A stretch of 64,000 nucleotides of DNA from Tessaracoccus sp. SD287 (GCF_017355265.1 NZ_JADIJQ010000009.1:1-64000), one strand, 5' to 3'; shown: positions 51,408-60,000, counted from the stretch's first letter. A program made the numbers and translations. The notes: a model not told the origin generated them from the sequence alone.

Positions 51408-52411
51408 TCACGGCGAGCCGGGTGGAGGCTGATCGCGCAACCATGCGGCCATCCAACGGGTCATCGTGTCCCAGACGACGTCGCGCACGTCAGCGCGGGA
51501 CAGCACCAGGTCGTGCAGCCCGTCGTTGATGCGCACGATCGTCACGTGGGGGCCCAATTGGTGCCCTCTGCGGGCGACCTTGTCGACGTCGAGCACCGTG
51601 TCGGCAGTCATCTGGCCGGGTGCCAGGTGCGCTTGAAGTCGGAACGACGGCTGATCATGGTCAGGACGGGGGTATCGATCGCCAGGCCGGCCCGCACCCG
51701 CTCGTGGCCGGTGGCGATGGCCGTCAGCCAGCCGGCCCGCAGCATGAACGACGGGTGGCGCTTCAGGCCCAGGTCGAAGTTCCACTCACCGTCCAGGGAG
51801 TCATGGATCGAGCGCAGGTAGGTGTCGGAATCGCGCTGCGGAATGGTCCGGGCCGCCCGGTGGGCGTCCTTGCCGACGTTCTTGGCCAGCAGGGCGACCC
51901 CGGAGCGGATCAGCGGGGAGCCCTGGAAGTCGAGCCATGGCGAGTTCAGGATCAGCCCGTGGGCCCGGCCGGGGCGGTCATGGGCCCACAGCGTGGCCAC
52001 CAGCCCGCCCGTCGAGTGGCCCATCAGGGTCACGCTGTCATGGTCGAGCCCGAGCACGTCGAAGGCCGCATCCAGTTCCTGGTAGTAGTCGGACAGGTCG
52101 GTCGTGAAACCGCCCAGTTGGCCCTCGGCCAGGTTGCGCCCGTAGCGGCGCAGTTCGAGGGCGTAGAAGTCATAGCCCTGCGCGTCGAAGTAGTCGGCCA
52201 ACCAGGTCTGGAAGAAGTAGTCGCTCCAGCCATGCAGGTAGAGCACCGCACGCTGGTGCGTCGGGGTGTTGCGACGCACCAGACCTGCGGTGATGAGCGT
52301 GTCCTCGGGCTCGCCGGCGGCCGGGGCCGGTTCGGCGAGGTCGAGGGTCGCGTACTGGTACCCGGGCAGGATTCGATCGGGCGACCACTGCAGACTGCCG
52401 GACCCGTTCAT
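51408..52411 (-). pseudogene. Alpha/beta hydrolase (S33/lipase-like), frameshifted
   Basis: Frame one (52411 down to 51608, 267 aa) has the oxyanion and nucleophile regions AVLYLHGWSDYF and LMGHSTGGLVATLW, ending SRRSDFKRTWHPAR then stop. The rest of the fold is in the next frame, directly after: TADTVLDVDKVARRGHQLGP and VRINDGLHDLVLSR, down to 51408, with the catalytic Asp and His. One base missing near 51613-51620 (GGCC before AGATG) would join them. Either the gene is broken or there is a sequencing/assembly error; the open downstream frame and intact motifs favour a recent event or an error. Frame one alone lacks two triad residues. Confidence 0.8.
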
Positions 52412-52487
52412 GGGCTCGACAGTATCCTGCGTGGTCCTACCTACCAGCCAGGGTGGGACAGAGCGGAGGGCGGATGCCCGTCACCGC

Positions 52488-52712
52488 TCAGCGAGGATCA
52501 TCCTCGTCGTCATCGACGACGTCGGCGGACTGACTTCCGTAGACCTCTGCGAGGCCGTTGTAGTCCGGTTCGTCGTAGAAGCCACTTGATGCGGCAGACG
52601 ATTCACTGTTGCGGAGCTCTCGCTCCAAGGAAGCAAAGTCCGTGTCGACAGTTCGATACTTGAGATCTCGTGCGACTTTGGTCTGCTTCGCCTTTGCACG
52701 GCCGCGCCCCAT
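52488..52712 (-). CDS. DUF3073 family small protein
   Basis: 74 aa. It opens MGRGRAKAKQTKVARDLKY, the near-invariant start of the actinobacterial DUF3073 family, and ends in a very acidic tail (DVVDDDEDD). The family's function is unknown. Its position next to purM/purF is conserved in many Actinobacteria. ATG 52712 has a GAGGGGG-type ribosome-binding site. A basic head with an acidic tail suggests a nucleic-acid or ribosome contact, but that is speculation. Confidence 0.92.
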   Translation of the reverse strand: MGRGRAKAKQTKVARDLKYRTVDTDFASLERELRNSESSAASSGFYDEPDYNGLAEVYGSQSADVVDDDEDDPR

Positions 52713-52813
52713 TGGGTCGACCCCCTCGCTGTGTCATCGCGGTAAACGCGGAATTGGTAGTCCTATTCGTGAGTGCAAGGGTACTAGAGCCGAGCCGCGC
52801 AGCCAAAGCTGAC

Positions 52814-52832
52814 CCGTCAGGCGATATGACGG
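52814..52832 (-). terminator. Hairpin after purM
   Basis: CCGTCA (52814-52819) and TGACGG (52827-52832) form a 6-bp stem 24 nt past the purM stop, without a U-run. Confidence 0.4.
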
Positions 52833-52855
52833 TGTTCGCCACCGGCGCAGACTGC

Positions 52856-53920
52856 TCAGTGGTGGTCGCCGACCAGCTGCACGTGCTGCTCGCCACGGGC
52901 ATGCACCCGACCACAGACCCATGAGGCCAACCCGTCGGCCCGCAGCGAGGCCTGGGCAGCGTCCGCGCTGGCCTCGGGCAGGACCACGGCCATCCCGACA
53001 CCCTGGTTCAGGGTCGCCTCGACATCGGCCCGGGACAGGCCGCCCACCTGCGCCACCAGCTCGAAAATGGCCGGCGGACTCCAACTGGCGCGCTCGATCG
53101 TGACCGAGTACTGCTCGGGAATGACGCGGGCCAGGTTGTTGGCGAAGCCGCCGCCGGTGATGTGGCTCATGGTGTGCACGCCCGCGGGGCCGCCGACGGC
53201 CTGGATCATGGACAGGATCGCCTTGGCGTAGATCTGGGTGGGCACCAGCAGCGCCTCACCGAGGGTGGTGCCGAGCTCGGCCACGTCACGGTCCAGCGCC
53301 CAGCCGGCGTCGTTCAGCAGCACCTTGCGCACCAGCGAGTAGCCGTTGGAGTGCAGACCTGAACTCGCGACGGCCAGCACGACCTCGTCGCCCTGCACCA
53401 GATGAGCACCCAGGATCTGGTCCTTCTCGACGACGCCGGTGGTGGCACCGGCGATGTCGTACTCGTCGGGCTCGAGCAACCCCGGGTGCTCGGCCGTCTC
53501 GCCACCGAGCAGCGCCGCTCCGGCCGCTTGGCAGCCGGCCGCGATACCCTTGACGATGTCGGCGATGCGTTCGGGGACGACCTTGCCGGTGGCGATGTAG
53601 TCGGTGACGAACAGGGGTTCGGCGCCACTGACGACCAAGTCGTCGACGAGCATGCCGATCAGGTCGATGCCGATGGTGTCGTGGACGTCCATCGCCTGCG
53701 CGATGGCGACCTTGGTGCCGACCCCGTCGGTGGAGGTGGCCAGCACCGGGTGGCGGTAGCCCTGCAACGCCTGGGCGTCGAAGAAGCCGGCGAAGCCGCC
53801 CAGTCCCCCCATCACCTCGGGGCGTCGGGTCCTGGTGACGTGCTGTTTCATCAGCTCGACGGCGCGGTCACCCGCGTCGATGTCGACTCCGGCGGCGGCG
53901 TAGGCGGACTGCTCGGTCAT
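52856..53920 (-). CDS. purM: Phosphoribosylformylglycinamidine cyclo-ligase (AIR synthetase)
   Basis: 354 aa, step five of purine synthesis: ATP-dependent ring closure of FGAM to AIR. Seen: GLGGFAGFFD, the substrate/ATP loops STDGVGTKVAIA and LLGGETAEHPGL, VASSGLHSNGYSLVRK, and MSHITGGGFANNLAR near 260. I chose ATG 53920, which overlaps the purF stop as ATGA. The frame stays open well upstream inside purF, but that extension is not PurM-like. Confidence 0.95.
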   Translation of the reverse strand: MTEQSAYAAAGVDIDAGDRAVELMKQHVTRTRRPEVMGGLGGFAGFFDAQALQGYRHPVLATSTDGVGTKVAIAQAMDVHDTIGIDLIGMLVDDLVVSGAEPLFVTDYIATGKVVPERIADIVKGIAAGCQAAGAALLGGETAEHPGLLEPDEYDIAGATTGVVEKDQILGAHLVQGDEVVLAVASSGLHSNGYSLVRKVLLNDAGWALDRDVAELGTTLGEALLVPTQIYAKAILSMIQAVGGPAGVHTMSHITGGGFANNLARVIPEQYSVTIERASWSPPAIFELVAQVGGLSRADVEATLNQGVGMAVVLPEASADAAQASLRADGLASWVCGRVHARGEQHVQLVGDHH

Positions 53921-55401
53921 TCGGTCGGCTCCTGGGTCGGGGTCAGGCCAAGTTCGGTGGCACCTGCCGGCACCTGGACGGGGTAGACGCCATCGAAGCA
54001 GGCGCGGCACAGGTTGTCCTTGGGGACGTGGGTGGCGCGGATGAGGCCGTCGAGGCTGATGTAGCCCAACGAGTCGGCGCCGATGGAGCGACAGATCTCG
54101 TCGTTCTCGAGACCGGCGGCGATCAGCTCCGCGCGAGTGGAGAAGTCGATGCCGTAGAAGCAGGGCCACTCGACCGGGGGCGACGAGATGCGCACGTGCA
54201 CCTCGGCCGCGCCGGCCTCGCGCAGCATGGCGATCAGTTGGCGCTGGGTGTTGCCGCGGACGATCGAGTCGTCGACCACCACCAGCCGCTTGCCCTTGAT
54301 CACGTCGCGCAGCGGGTTCAGCTTCAACCGGATGCCCATCTTGCGCATGGTGTCCGACGGCTGGATGAAGGTGCGTCCGACGTAGTTGTTCTTGACCAGC
54401 CCCTGGCCGAAAGGGATGCCGGACTCGGCGGCGTAGCCGATCGCGGCGGGGGTTCCCGACTCGGGCACGGGGATGACCAGGTCGGCCTCGACGGGGGCCT
54501 CCTCGGCGAGGATCTTGCCGACCTTCACCCGCACGTTGTGGATGCGGCGTCCGGCGATGATGGTGTCGGGGCGGGCCAGGTAGACGTACTCGAACAGGCA
54601 GCCCTTGGGCCGGGCCTGCGCGAATCGCTCGGACCGCAGCCCGGCGGCGTCGACCACGACCATCTCGCCGGGTTCGATCTCGCGGATGAAGCTGGCACCG
54701 ACGATGTCGAGCGCCGCGGTCTCGCTGGCCACCACCCAGCCCTGCTCGAGGCGTCCGAGCACCAGCGGACGGATGCCTTGCGGGTCGCGGGCCGCGACCA
54801 GGGTGTGCTCGTTCATCATCACCAGGCAGAAGGCCCCCTTGAGTCGCGGCAACACCTCGCGGGCCGCATCCTCCAGCGGGGCGTCGTAGGTCGACAGCAG
54901 GGCGGTCACCAGGGAGGTGTCGTTGGTGGAGTCCATGCTGACCTTGTGCGGCACGTCGGCGATGCCGCGCTCGGCCAGCATCTGCTCGAGTTCGTGGGTG
55001 TTGGTCAGGTTGCCGTTGTGGCCCAGGGCGATGCCACCGCGCGGGCCAGAACGAAAGGTCGGCTGGGCGTTGTTCCACACCGACGCCCCAGTGGTGGAGT
55101 AACGGGTGTGCCCGATCGCCAGGTGGCCCTTGAGCGAACTCAGCGTGCCCTCGTCAAAGACCTGGCTGACCAGACCCATGTCCTTGAAGACCATGATGCG
55201 CTTGCCATTGCTGACCGCGATGCCGGCGGACTCCTGGCCGCGGTGCTGCAGTGCGTACATGCCGAAGAAGCTGAGCCGGGCGGCCTCCTCCCCGGGGGCG
55301 TAGACACCGAAGACGCCGCAGGCATCCTGGGGACCCTGGTCCTGGGGGTCCAGTTCCTGGGTCAGACGGCCGTCACCTGGGCGAGAGGAGCTGAAAAGCA
55401 C
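53917..55401 (-). CDS. purF: Amidophosphoribosyltransferase
   Basis: 494 aa, the first committed enzyme of purine synthesis. The N-terminal glutamine amidotransferase domain begins at DACGVFGVYAPG, whose Cys becomes the N-terminal nucleophile after removal of a propeptide of about 27 residues. HRGQESAGIA and HTRYSTTGAS follow. The C-terminal PRTase domain has RLVVVDDSIVRGNTQ and VHVRISSPP. Cysteines for a [4Fe-4S] cluster, as in B. subtilis PurF, are seen at CFYGIDF and NLCRACFDGVY. It starts with GTG 55401, six bases after TAGTCT (leaderless), and overlaps purM. Confidence 0.95.
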   Translation of the reverse strand: MLFSSSRPGDGRLTQELDPQDQGPQDACGVFGVYAPGEEAARLSFFGMYALQHRGQESAGIAVSNGKRIMVFKDMGLVSQVFDEGTLSSLKGHLAIGHTRYSTTGASVWNNAQPTFRSGPRGGIALGHNGNLTNTHELEQMLAERGIADVPHKVSMDSTNDTSLVTALLSTYDAPLEDAAREVLPRLKGAFCLVMMNEHTLVAARDPQGIRPLVLGRLEQGWVVASETAALDIVGASFIREIEPGEMVVVDAAGLRSERFAQARPKGCLFEYVYLARPDTIIAGRRIHNVRVKVGKILAEEAPVEADLVIPVPESGTPAAIGYAAESGIPFGQGLVKNNYVGRTFIQPSDTMRKMGIRLKLNPLRDVIKGKRLVVVDDSIVRGNTQRQLIAMLREAGAAEVHVRISSPPVEWPCFYGIDFSTRAELIAAGLENDEICRSIGADSLGYISLDGLIRATHVPKDNLCRACFDGVYPVQVPAGATELGLTPTQEPTE

Positions 55402-55407
55402 CCCGCC

Positions 55408-55413
55408 AGACTA
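55408..55413 (-). promoter_or_regulatory. -10 element TAGTCT of purF
   Basis: Minus-strand TAGTCT ends six bases before GTG 55401, so no leader is available for an attenuator or purine riboswitch. Confidence 0.5.
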
Positions 55414-55468
55414 CTCCCGCGGTGCCGGCGAGCCCGCCACTGTTCAGCGGCGGGCCGGTGCGGACGCA

Positions 55469-55507
55469 GCGGTCCCCGCAGCCGGGGGCACCGGCTGCGG
55501 GGACCGC
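55469..55507. terminator. 17-bp perfect hairpin after the DUF4397 gene
   Basis: A 17-base arm at 55469-55485 (beginning GCGGTCCCC) is mirrored exactly at 55491-55507 around the loop GGGCA, 14 nt past the DUF4397 stop. There is no U-run, but its strength and position support termination. Confidence 0.7.
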
Positions 55508-55520
55508 GGTGTGGTGTGGG

Positions 55521-56330
55521 TCAGGAACGGACAGCGGCGACCTTGCGGGTGGCCACCACCGCACCCACGGCTGCGATGACGCCCAGCACGCCCAGGCCGA
55601 GCGGCAGGGTGAGGTCGGAGTCGGCAGTGGCGACGCCGGTGTCCGGCATGCCCTTGCCGCCGAGCGCGACCTGCTGGACAGCGAGCTTCAGGTTGTTGCC
55701 CTCGGCAGAGCCCCAGGCGTAGACGATGGTGTTCATGTTCTGGGTCAGGGTGACGTCGGCGGGGCCGATCGCCACGGTGTCGGTGTCGGCCAGGACGACG
55801 TCAGCCGAAACCTTGCCGGGAGCGAGGTCCAGCTTGGCCTCCTTGGGGTTGGTCAGTCCGGGGACCACGACCGTGCCACCGGCGCGGATGTCGACAGCAG
55901 GAGCCGCGGCGAGGTGGCGCACGGTCAACCGCGAGCCCTTGGCCGAGGCGGAGGTGTCATTGGCGAAGGCGGCCAGGGCCGGCTTGCCAGCGGCGTCCAG
56001 GTGGGCCGCCAGGGTCAGGTTGGCGCCGGCGGGGACCTTGAGGCCCTTGGCCTCGATGACGGCGGCACCATCGGCCCCGTCGCCGGCCTTGACGATCTTG
56101 ATGTCGTAGGAACCGGCCGGCAGCATCTGGGGTTCGGTCAGGGTGCCGGGGGCGAAGTTGGTCAACAGCGGCTTGCCGTTGGCCCAGACGTCGACGGTGG
56201 CGTCAGGCACCGCGTGCAGGATGCTGACGGCCGAAGTGTGGTTGTCGGCCTGGGCGGCGGGAGCCGAGAGGCCCACCACGGTGAGCAGGGCTGCGGACAT
56301 CACTGCCGCAGCGCGTCGGATCGTGAACAT
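55521..56330 (-). CDS. Surface-exposed DUF4397-domain protein with sortase-like tail
   Basis: 269 aa. The signal peptide (AAAVMSAALLTVVGLSAPAAQA) ends near residue 28. Two DUF4397-type beta domains follow (VSILHAVPDATVDVWANGKPLL near 33; LTVRHLAAAPAVDIRAGG near 130). The C-terminus has MPDTG, a hydrophobic helix (LPLGLGVLGVIAAVGAVV) and basic ATRKVAAVRS. This is the layout of a sortase signal, although MPDTG departs from LPXTG. ATG 56330 has AGGAGCAACC upstream. It is divergent from the CarH-like regulator and may be its target. Role unknown. Confidence 0.82.
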   Translation of the reverse strand: MFTIRRAAAVMSAALLTVVGLSAPAAQADNHTSAVSILHAVPDATVDVWANGKPLLTNFAPGTLTEPQMLPAGSYDIKIVKAGDGADGAAVIEAKGLKVPAGANLTLAAHLDAAGKPALAAFANDTSASAKGSRLTVRHLAAAPAVDIRAGGTVVVPGLTNPKEAKLDLAPGKVSADVVLADTDTVAIGPADVTLTQNMNTIVYAWGSAEGNNLKLAVQQVALGGKGMPDTGVATADSDLTLPLGLGVLGVIAAVGAVVATRKVAAVRS

Positions 56331-56401
56331 GGTTGCTCCTTCACTGGTGGCGAGGGTCCGAGGAGTTCGGTCCCGGTGCCGGGGGATGTCTCCATGGTGC
56401 G

Positions 56402-56446
56402 GATATCTAGACAGTCCGTCGAGATAACTGGACAGTTTGTATAGGT
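56402..56446. promoter_or_regulatory. Direct-repeat operator region in the carH-like/DUF4397 divergent promoter
   Basis: GATATCTAGACAGT (56402-56415) and GATAACTGGACAGT (56423-56436) are 14-mers with two differences, 21 bp apart, which puts them on the same face of the helix. Each holds a TnnACAG core (TAGACAG, TGGACAG). A weaker TCGAGA sits between them and TATAGG follows at 56440, giving roughly 11-bp steps. CarH-type regulators are known to bind direct repeats of about 11 bp. This is the best candidate for the regulator's own operator. Confidence 0.6.
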
Positions 56447-56496
56447 TTTTGTGAAGATCGACCCGTAGGCGGTTCCGGACGAGGAAGGGATCCACC

Positions 56497-57348
56497 ATGG
56501 CTGAGGCACCTCATTCCATTGGCGACGTGTCGCGGCTGACTGGTCTGGGCATTGCCACGCTGCGCGCCTGGGAGACCCGGTACGAAGTGGTCAGCCCGCA
56601 CCGCAGCGGCAATGGCATCCGCCGCTATGACGACGACCAGGTCGCCCGACTGACGCGCATGCGTGAACTGGTGGAGGCCGGCATCCCGCCGCGCCGGGCC
56701 GCCGCCATGGTCGACTCCTCCAGGCAGAATGAGAACGTGTCACCGCTCCACGACCATGAGGCGCTGCTGCGTGCCCGCACCGAGCGTGGGCAGGTCGAGT
56801 CGTTGCTGTCCGAAACGTTCGCCCTGGCGTCCCTGGAAACGGTCATCGACCAGTGGTTGATGCCCTCCTTGCACCGGGTCGGTGAGGCCTGGTCCACCGG
56901 CCAGATCGACGTGGCCGAGGAGCACCTGATCAGTGCTGCGGTAATGCACCGTCTGGCCGCCACCTTCACCGCTGGTCGGGCCAGCGGCCCCCGGGTGGTG
57001 GTGGGCCTGCCGGCAGGGTCGCGCCATGAGCTGCCCGCGCTCGCGCTGGCCGTCTGCCTGCGTCGCCAGAACGTGGACGTGGTCTACCTGGGCGCCGACG
57101 TCCCGGCGACCAGCTGGCCGGTGGTGCTGCACCGGTTCCGTCCGCCGGCGGCCGTGGTGGGCGTGACAACCCGCGCCGACGTCGGCGCCGCCCAGGCCGC
57201 GGTGCGCTCCTGCGTCGGGGCCGGGACCCCGCACGTGTTCGTCGGCGGCCGCGCCGCCGGCGAGGTCAGCGGCGCGGTGGTGCTGCCCGGCACGCTGTCG
57301 GGGGCAGCCGCGGTGGTGGCCGCCGCCGTCGGCGCCGGCCGACGATGA
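56497..57348 (+). CDS. carH: CarH/LitR-type B12-binding MerR regulator, probable photoreceptor
   Basis: 283 aa. Residues ~7-73 are a MerR winged helix (SIGDVSRLTGLGIATLRAWE, then GIRRYDDDQVARL). Residues ~90-160 form a four-helix bundle with W132-x9-E142-H143, the light-sensing cap signature; Thermus CarH has W131, E141 and H142. The Rossmann-like cobalamin domain follows, with His177 in GSRHELPAL at the position of the lower cobalt ligand, and VDVVYLGADVP. In the dark, adenosylcobalamin-bound CarH tetramers repress; light breaks the Co-C bond and releases DNA. Here the operator-like repeats lie 50-95 nt upstream. The radical SAM and HemY genes are convergent and nearby. Light sensing is inferred from motifs. 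Confidence 0.82.
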   Translation: MAEAPHSIGDVSRLTGLGIATLRAWETRYEVVSPHRSGNGIRRYDDDQVARLTRMRELVEAGIPPRRAAAMVDSSRQNENVSPLHDHEALLRARTERGQVESLLSETFALASLETVIDQWLMPSLHRVGEAWSTGQIDVAEEHLISAAVMHRLAATFTAGRASGPRVVVGLPAGSRHELPALALAVCLRRQNVDVVYLGADVPATSWPVVLHRFRPPAAVVGVTTRADVGAAQAAVRSCVGAGTPHVFVGGRAAGEVSGAVVLPGTLSGAAAVVAAAVGAGRR

Positions 57349-57358
57349 CCCCGCGTGC

Positions 57359-58540
57359 TCAGCCCTGGGACCACCCGGCCGGGACGTGCGGACAGGTGGG
57401 GTCGGAGGCCAACGGGTCACCGGTCAGCGCATAGGCGTGGGACCGGGACCCGCCGCACACGGTGTTGAACTCACACGACCCGCACTTCCCGCCGAACTGG
57501 TCGGGGCGCCGCAGCTTCTTCATGAGGTCGGCGTCGCGGTAGATCTGCCGGAAGGATTCGCGGGTCACGTTGCCGCACACGAAGGGCAGGAACCCGCTGG
57601 GATAGACGTCACCGATGTGGTCGATGAAGGCGAACCCATTGCCGGAGTTCACCGCCATGGGTGCCCGCGGCACCCTGGGCCGCTGCGCGGCGGCGCCGAG
57701 CAGCCCGGTGGTCTGCTCGGTCAGCCAGTGCCACAGCTCGCCGCGCTCGGGCAGCGGCTCACCGGCCTGCCGCAGGGCGTCACGCTGCAGGGCCACCCGG
57801 CGGTACTGGGGTGCCTCGGTGGTCTTGATGGCGATCCGGTCGGAGACGTCGTGCAACCAGTGCAGGACGTCCTCCTTGTCGTGGGGCGACAGCGACTGCA
57901 ACTGGGCCCCGCGGCCGGTCGGGACCAGGAAGAACAGGTACCACATCTTGGCGCCCATGCCGATGACGTCTGCCAGCAGCAGTGGCAGTTCGCGCACGTT
58001 GCCGCGGGTGATGGTGGTGTTGACCTGCAGCCGGAACCCCTCGTCAGTGATCATCCGCGCCGCATTGACGGTGCTGGCGAAGGTGCCCTCGATGCCGCGG
58101 AAGGCGTCGTGGGTGGTGGCGACCGCGCCGTCAAGGGAGACCGACATGGCCTTGCCCCCGGCCTCGTGCAGGGCGGCGACCCGGTCACGGGTGAGTCGGG
58201 GGGTCACCGACGGCGACAGCGACATGGCCAGCCCCGCCCGGCTGCCGTGGCGGACCAGGTCGTCCAGGTCGGACCGTTCGAACGGGTCCCCTCCGGTGAG
58301 GACGACGATGGGCTGGGGCCGCCCGAAGGCGGCGATCTCGTCCAGCAGGGCCTTGCCCTGGGCCGTGGTCAGCTGGTCGGGGTGCGCACGGTGCTGGGCG
58401 TCGGCCCGGCAGTGCCGGCAGACCAGGGCGCAGGCGCGGGTGACCTCCCAGATCACGATGAACGGCCGGTCATGGGGGTCGTGGTGACCCATCCGGACGA
58501 CAGGTCCGCGGTGGGCGGCGGTGGCATGGCTGGTAGTCAT
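57359..58540 (-). CDS. Radical SAM/SPASM protein, heme-pathway type (TIGR04053/AhbD-like)
   Basis: 393 aa. The radical SAM cluster is C37-x3-C41-x2-C44 (ACALVCRHC), followed by VVLTGGDPFER for SAM binding. The C-terminal SPASM region has cysteines in FVCGN, KCGSCEFNTVC and PTCPH, enough for one or two auxiliary clusters. Relatives include AhbD, NirJ and PqqE. AhbD decarboxylates Fe-coproporphyrin III to heme. Overlap with the HemY-type gene by ATGA suggests work on a porphyrin, but peptide modification cannot be excluded. It is convergent with the CarH-like gene, 11 nt away. Confidence 0.8.
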   Translation of the reverse strand: MTTSHATAAHRGPVVRMGHHDPHDRPFIVIWEVTRACALVCRHCRADAQHRAHPDQLTTAQGKALLDEIAAFGRPQPIVVLTGGDPFERSDLDDLVRHGSRAGLAMSLSPSVTPRLTRDRVAALHEAGGKAMSVSLDGAVATTHDAFRGIEGTFASTVNAARMITDEGFRLQVNTTITRGNVRELPLLLADVIGMGAKMWYLFFLVPTGRGAQLQSLSPHDKEDVLHWLHDVSDRIAIKTTEAPQYRRVALQRDALRQAGEPLPERGELWHWLTEQTTGLLGAAAQRPRVPRAPMAVNSGNGFAFIDHIGDVYPSGFLPFVCGNVTRESFRQIYRDADLMKKLRRPDQFGGKCGSCEFNTVCGGSRSHAYALTGDPLASDPTCPHVPAGWSQG

Positions 58541-59889
58541 CTTTCCTCGTCCATGGTGTTGAGTTCGTGGGCTCGGGCCTCGGCGGAGGCAATGGTCGAG
58601 CCCACGCCGATTCCGTCGTAGGGGGCCCCGACCAGCACCACCGGGGGCAGCCCGGCCAGGCCGGCGCGCACCCGGCCGATGCGTTCGCCGTGGCCAACCT
58701 CCAGTTGCGGCATGGCCCCGGGCCAGCGCACCACGCGGCTGTCGGTCACCCCCGCGGGCAGTCCGGCCAGCTCGTGCAGTTCAGCGACCACCTGGCGCAC
58801 GACCTCGGCGTCGGTGAGCCGGGCCAGCTCGTCGTGACCGGCGCGCCCCACCGACGCCCGGACGAGGTGGAGGTCGGGGTGACCCACCTGGGGCCACTTG
58901 CGTGACAGGTTGGTGAACGCCTTGGTCAGGTGGCCGGATCGGGAATGCAGCAGCAACCCGTTGTGTGACTGGAGCACTCCGCCGACCGGCTTCGGGTAGG
59001 CCAGCACGACGGTGGCGACGTCGGCGGTGCGTCCGGCAGCCAACTGCTCGCCGATCCCGGCACGCAGCGGCTCCAGCAGCGCCCCGGCAACCCCGGCCGG
59101 ACAGGCCAGCGCCACCGCGTCGACCCTGTCAACGCCTGCCCGGGTGCGCACCAGCCAGCCGTCGGCCTCGGGGGCCAGTGCCAGCACCGGGGAGTCCAGG
59201 CGCAGGTCCAGACCGAGGACGAGCGCGGCAATGAACTCCTCGAGCCCACAGGGCAACGACCCAAACTGGGCGCCGGCGACCCGGTGGGGTCGTCTGGTCA
59301 GCGGGTTGGGCAGCAGTGAGCGTCCATCCCGGGCCCGGGGCACCAGTTGGCGGGCGGTCGAGCGCAGGGACAGGGAGTCGATGTCGCCCGAGTGCAGGTT
59401 GCCGAGCAGCGGGTCGACGAACTGGTCGGCCACCTCGTCGCCGAACCGGCTGCGGATGAAGGCACCCACGGAGATGTCCTGGTCCACCCGGCGGCGGGCG
59501 AGGATCGGCTCCAGACCGGCGCGGGCCAGCCCACGGACACTCAGGATTCCCGACGAGAGGACGGGGCCGATCCGGGTGGGCCCGACGGGCCCGACCCCCG
59601 CGGGCAGCGGCTGCAGTCCCCTGCGGGTGACCAGCAACGACGCCCCCGGCGAGGCGTGGACGAGGCGCCCGGTGAGTCCGAGGTCGTCCAGCAGGCGACT
59701 GACCGACGGTGTGCCCAGGTGCAGCGCCTCGGCGCCCACGTCGACGGGGCATCCCCACAGCGACAGGGTGCGGACCTGCCCGCCCGGCCGGGACGACGAC
59801 TCCCACACGGTGGTCGCGTGTCCGTCGGCCTGCAGCCTTCGGGCCAGCACCAGACCGGCGATGCCGGCACCCACCACCCCCACGCGCAC
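58537..59889 (-). CDS. hemY: Protoporphyrinogen/coproporphyrinogen oxidase (HemY type)
   Basis: About 450 aa. The FAD site VGVVGAGIAGLVLARRLQADG is at the N-terminus, with ESSSRPGGQVRT after it. FGDEVADQFVDPLLGNLHSGD and a C-terminal LVGAPYDGIGVGSTIASA match the HemY/HemG flavoprotein family. In Actinobacteria such enzymes generally oxidise coproporphyrinogen III in the coproporphyrin-dependent heme route. GTG 59889 is preceded by GGAGGG; GTG 59901 is an alternative adding four residues. No hemH, hemQ or hemE is in the window. It overlaps the radical SAM gene. Confidence 0.87.
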   Translation of the reverse strand: MRVGVVGAGIAGLVLARRLQADGHATTVWESSSRPGGQVRTLSLWGCPVDVGAEALHLGTPSVSRLLDDLGLTGRLVHASPGASLLVTRRGLQPLPAGVGPVGPTRIGPVLSSGILSVRGLARAGLEPILARRRVDQDISVGAFIRSRFGDEVADQFVDPLLGNLHSGDIDSLSLRSTARQLVPRARDGRSLLPNPLTRRPHRVAGAQFGSLPCGLEEFIAALVLGLDLRLDSPVLALAPEADGWLVRTRAGVDRVDAVALACPAGVAGALLEPLRAGIGEQLAAGRTADVATVVLAYPKPVGGVLQSHNGLLLHSRSGHLTKAFTNLSRKWPQVGHPDLHLVRASVGRAGHDELARLTDAEVVRQVVAELHELAGLPAGVTDSRVVRWPGAMPQLEVGHGERIGRVRAGLAGLPPVVLVGAPYDGIGVGSTIASAEARAHELNTMDEER

Positions 59890-60000
59890 GACGCCCTCCA
59901 CTGTTCACCGGCCACGGGCGTGCCGGCTAGGAGACGAGCGTAGGACTGCTGCTGGTCGATGATTTCGGGGGGCAGACCGCTCAGGTCTCGACGCGATGCG

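Noticed and set aside
53921-55078. A 740-residue frame extending purM upstream
   Set aside because: The extra N-terminal part lies in another frame of purF and has no PurM character. ATG 53920 overlapping the purF stop is the real start.
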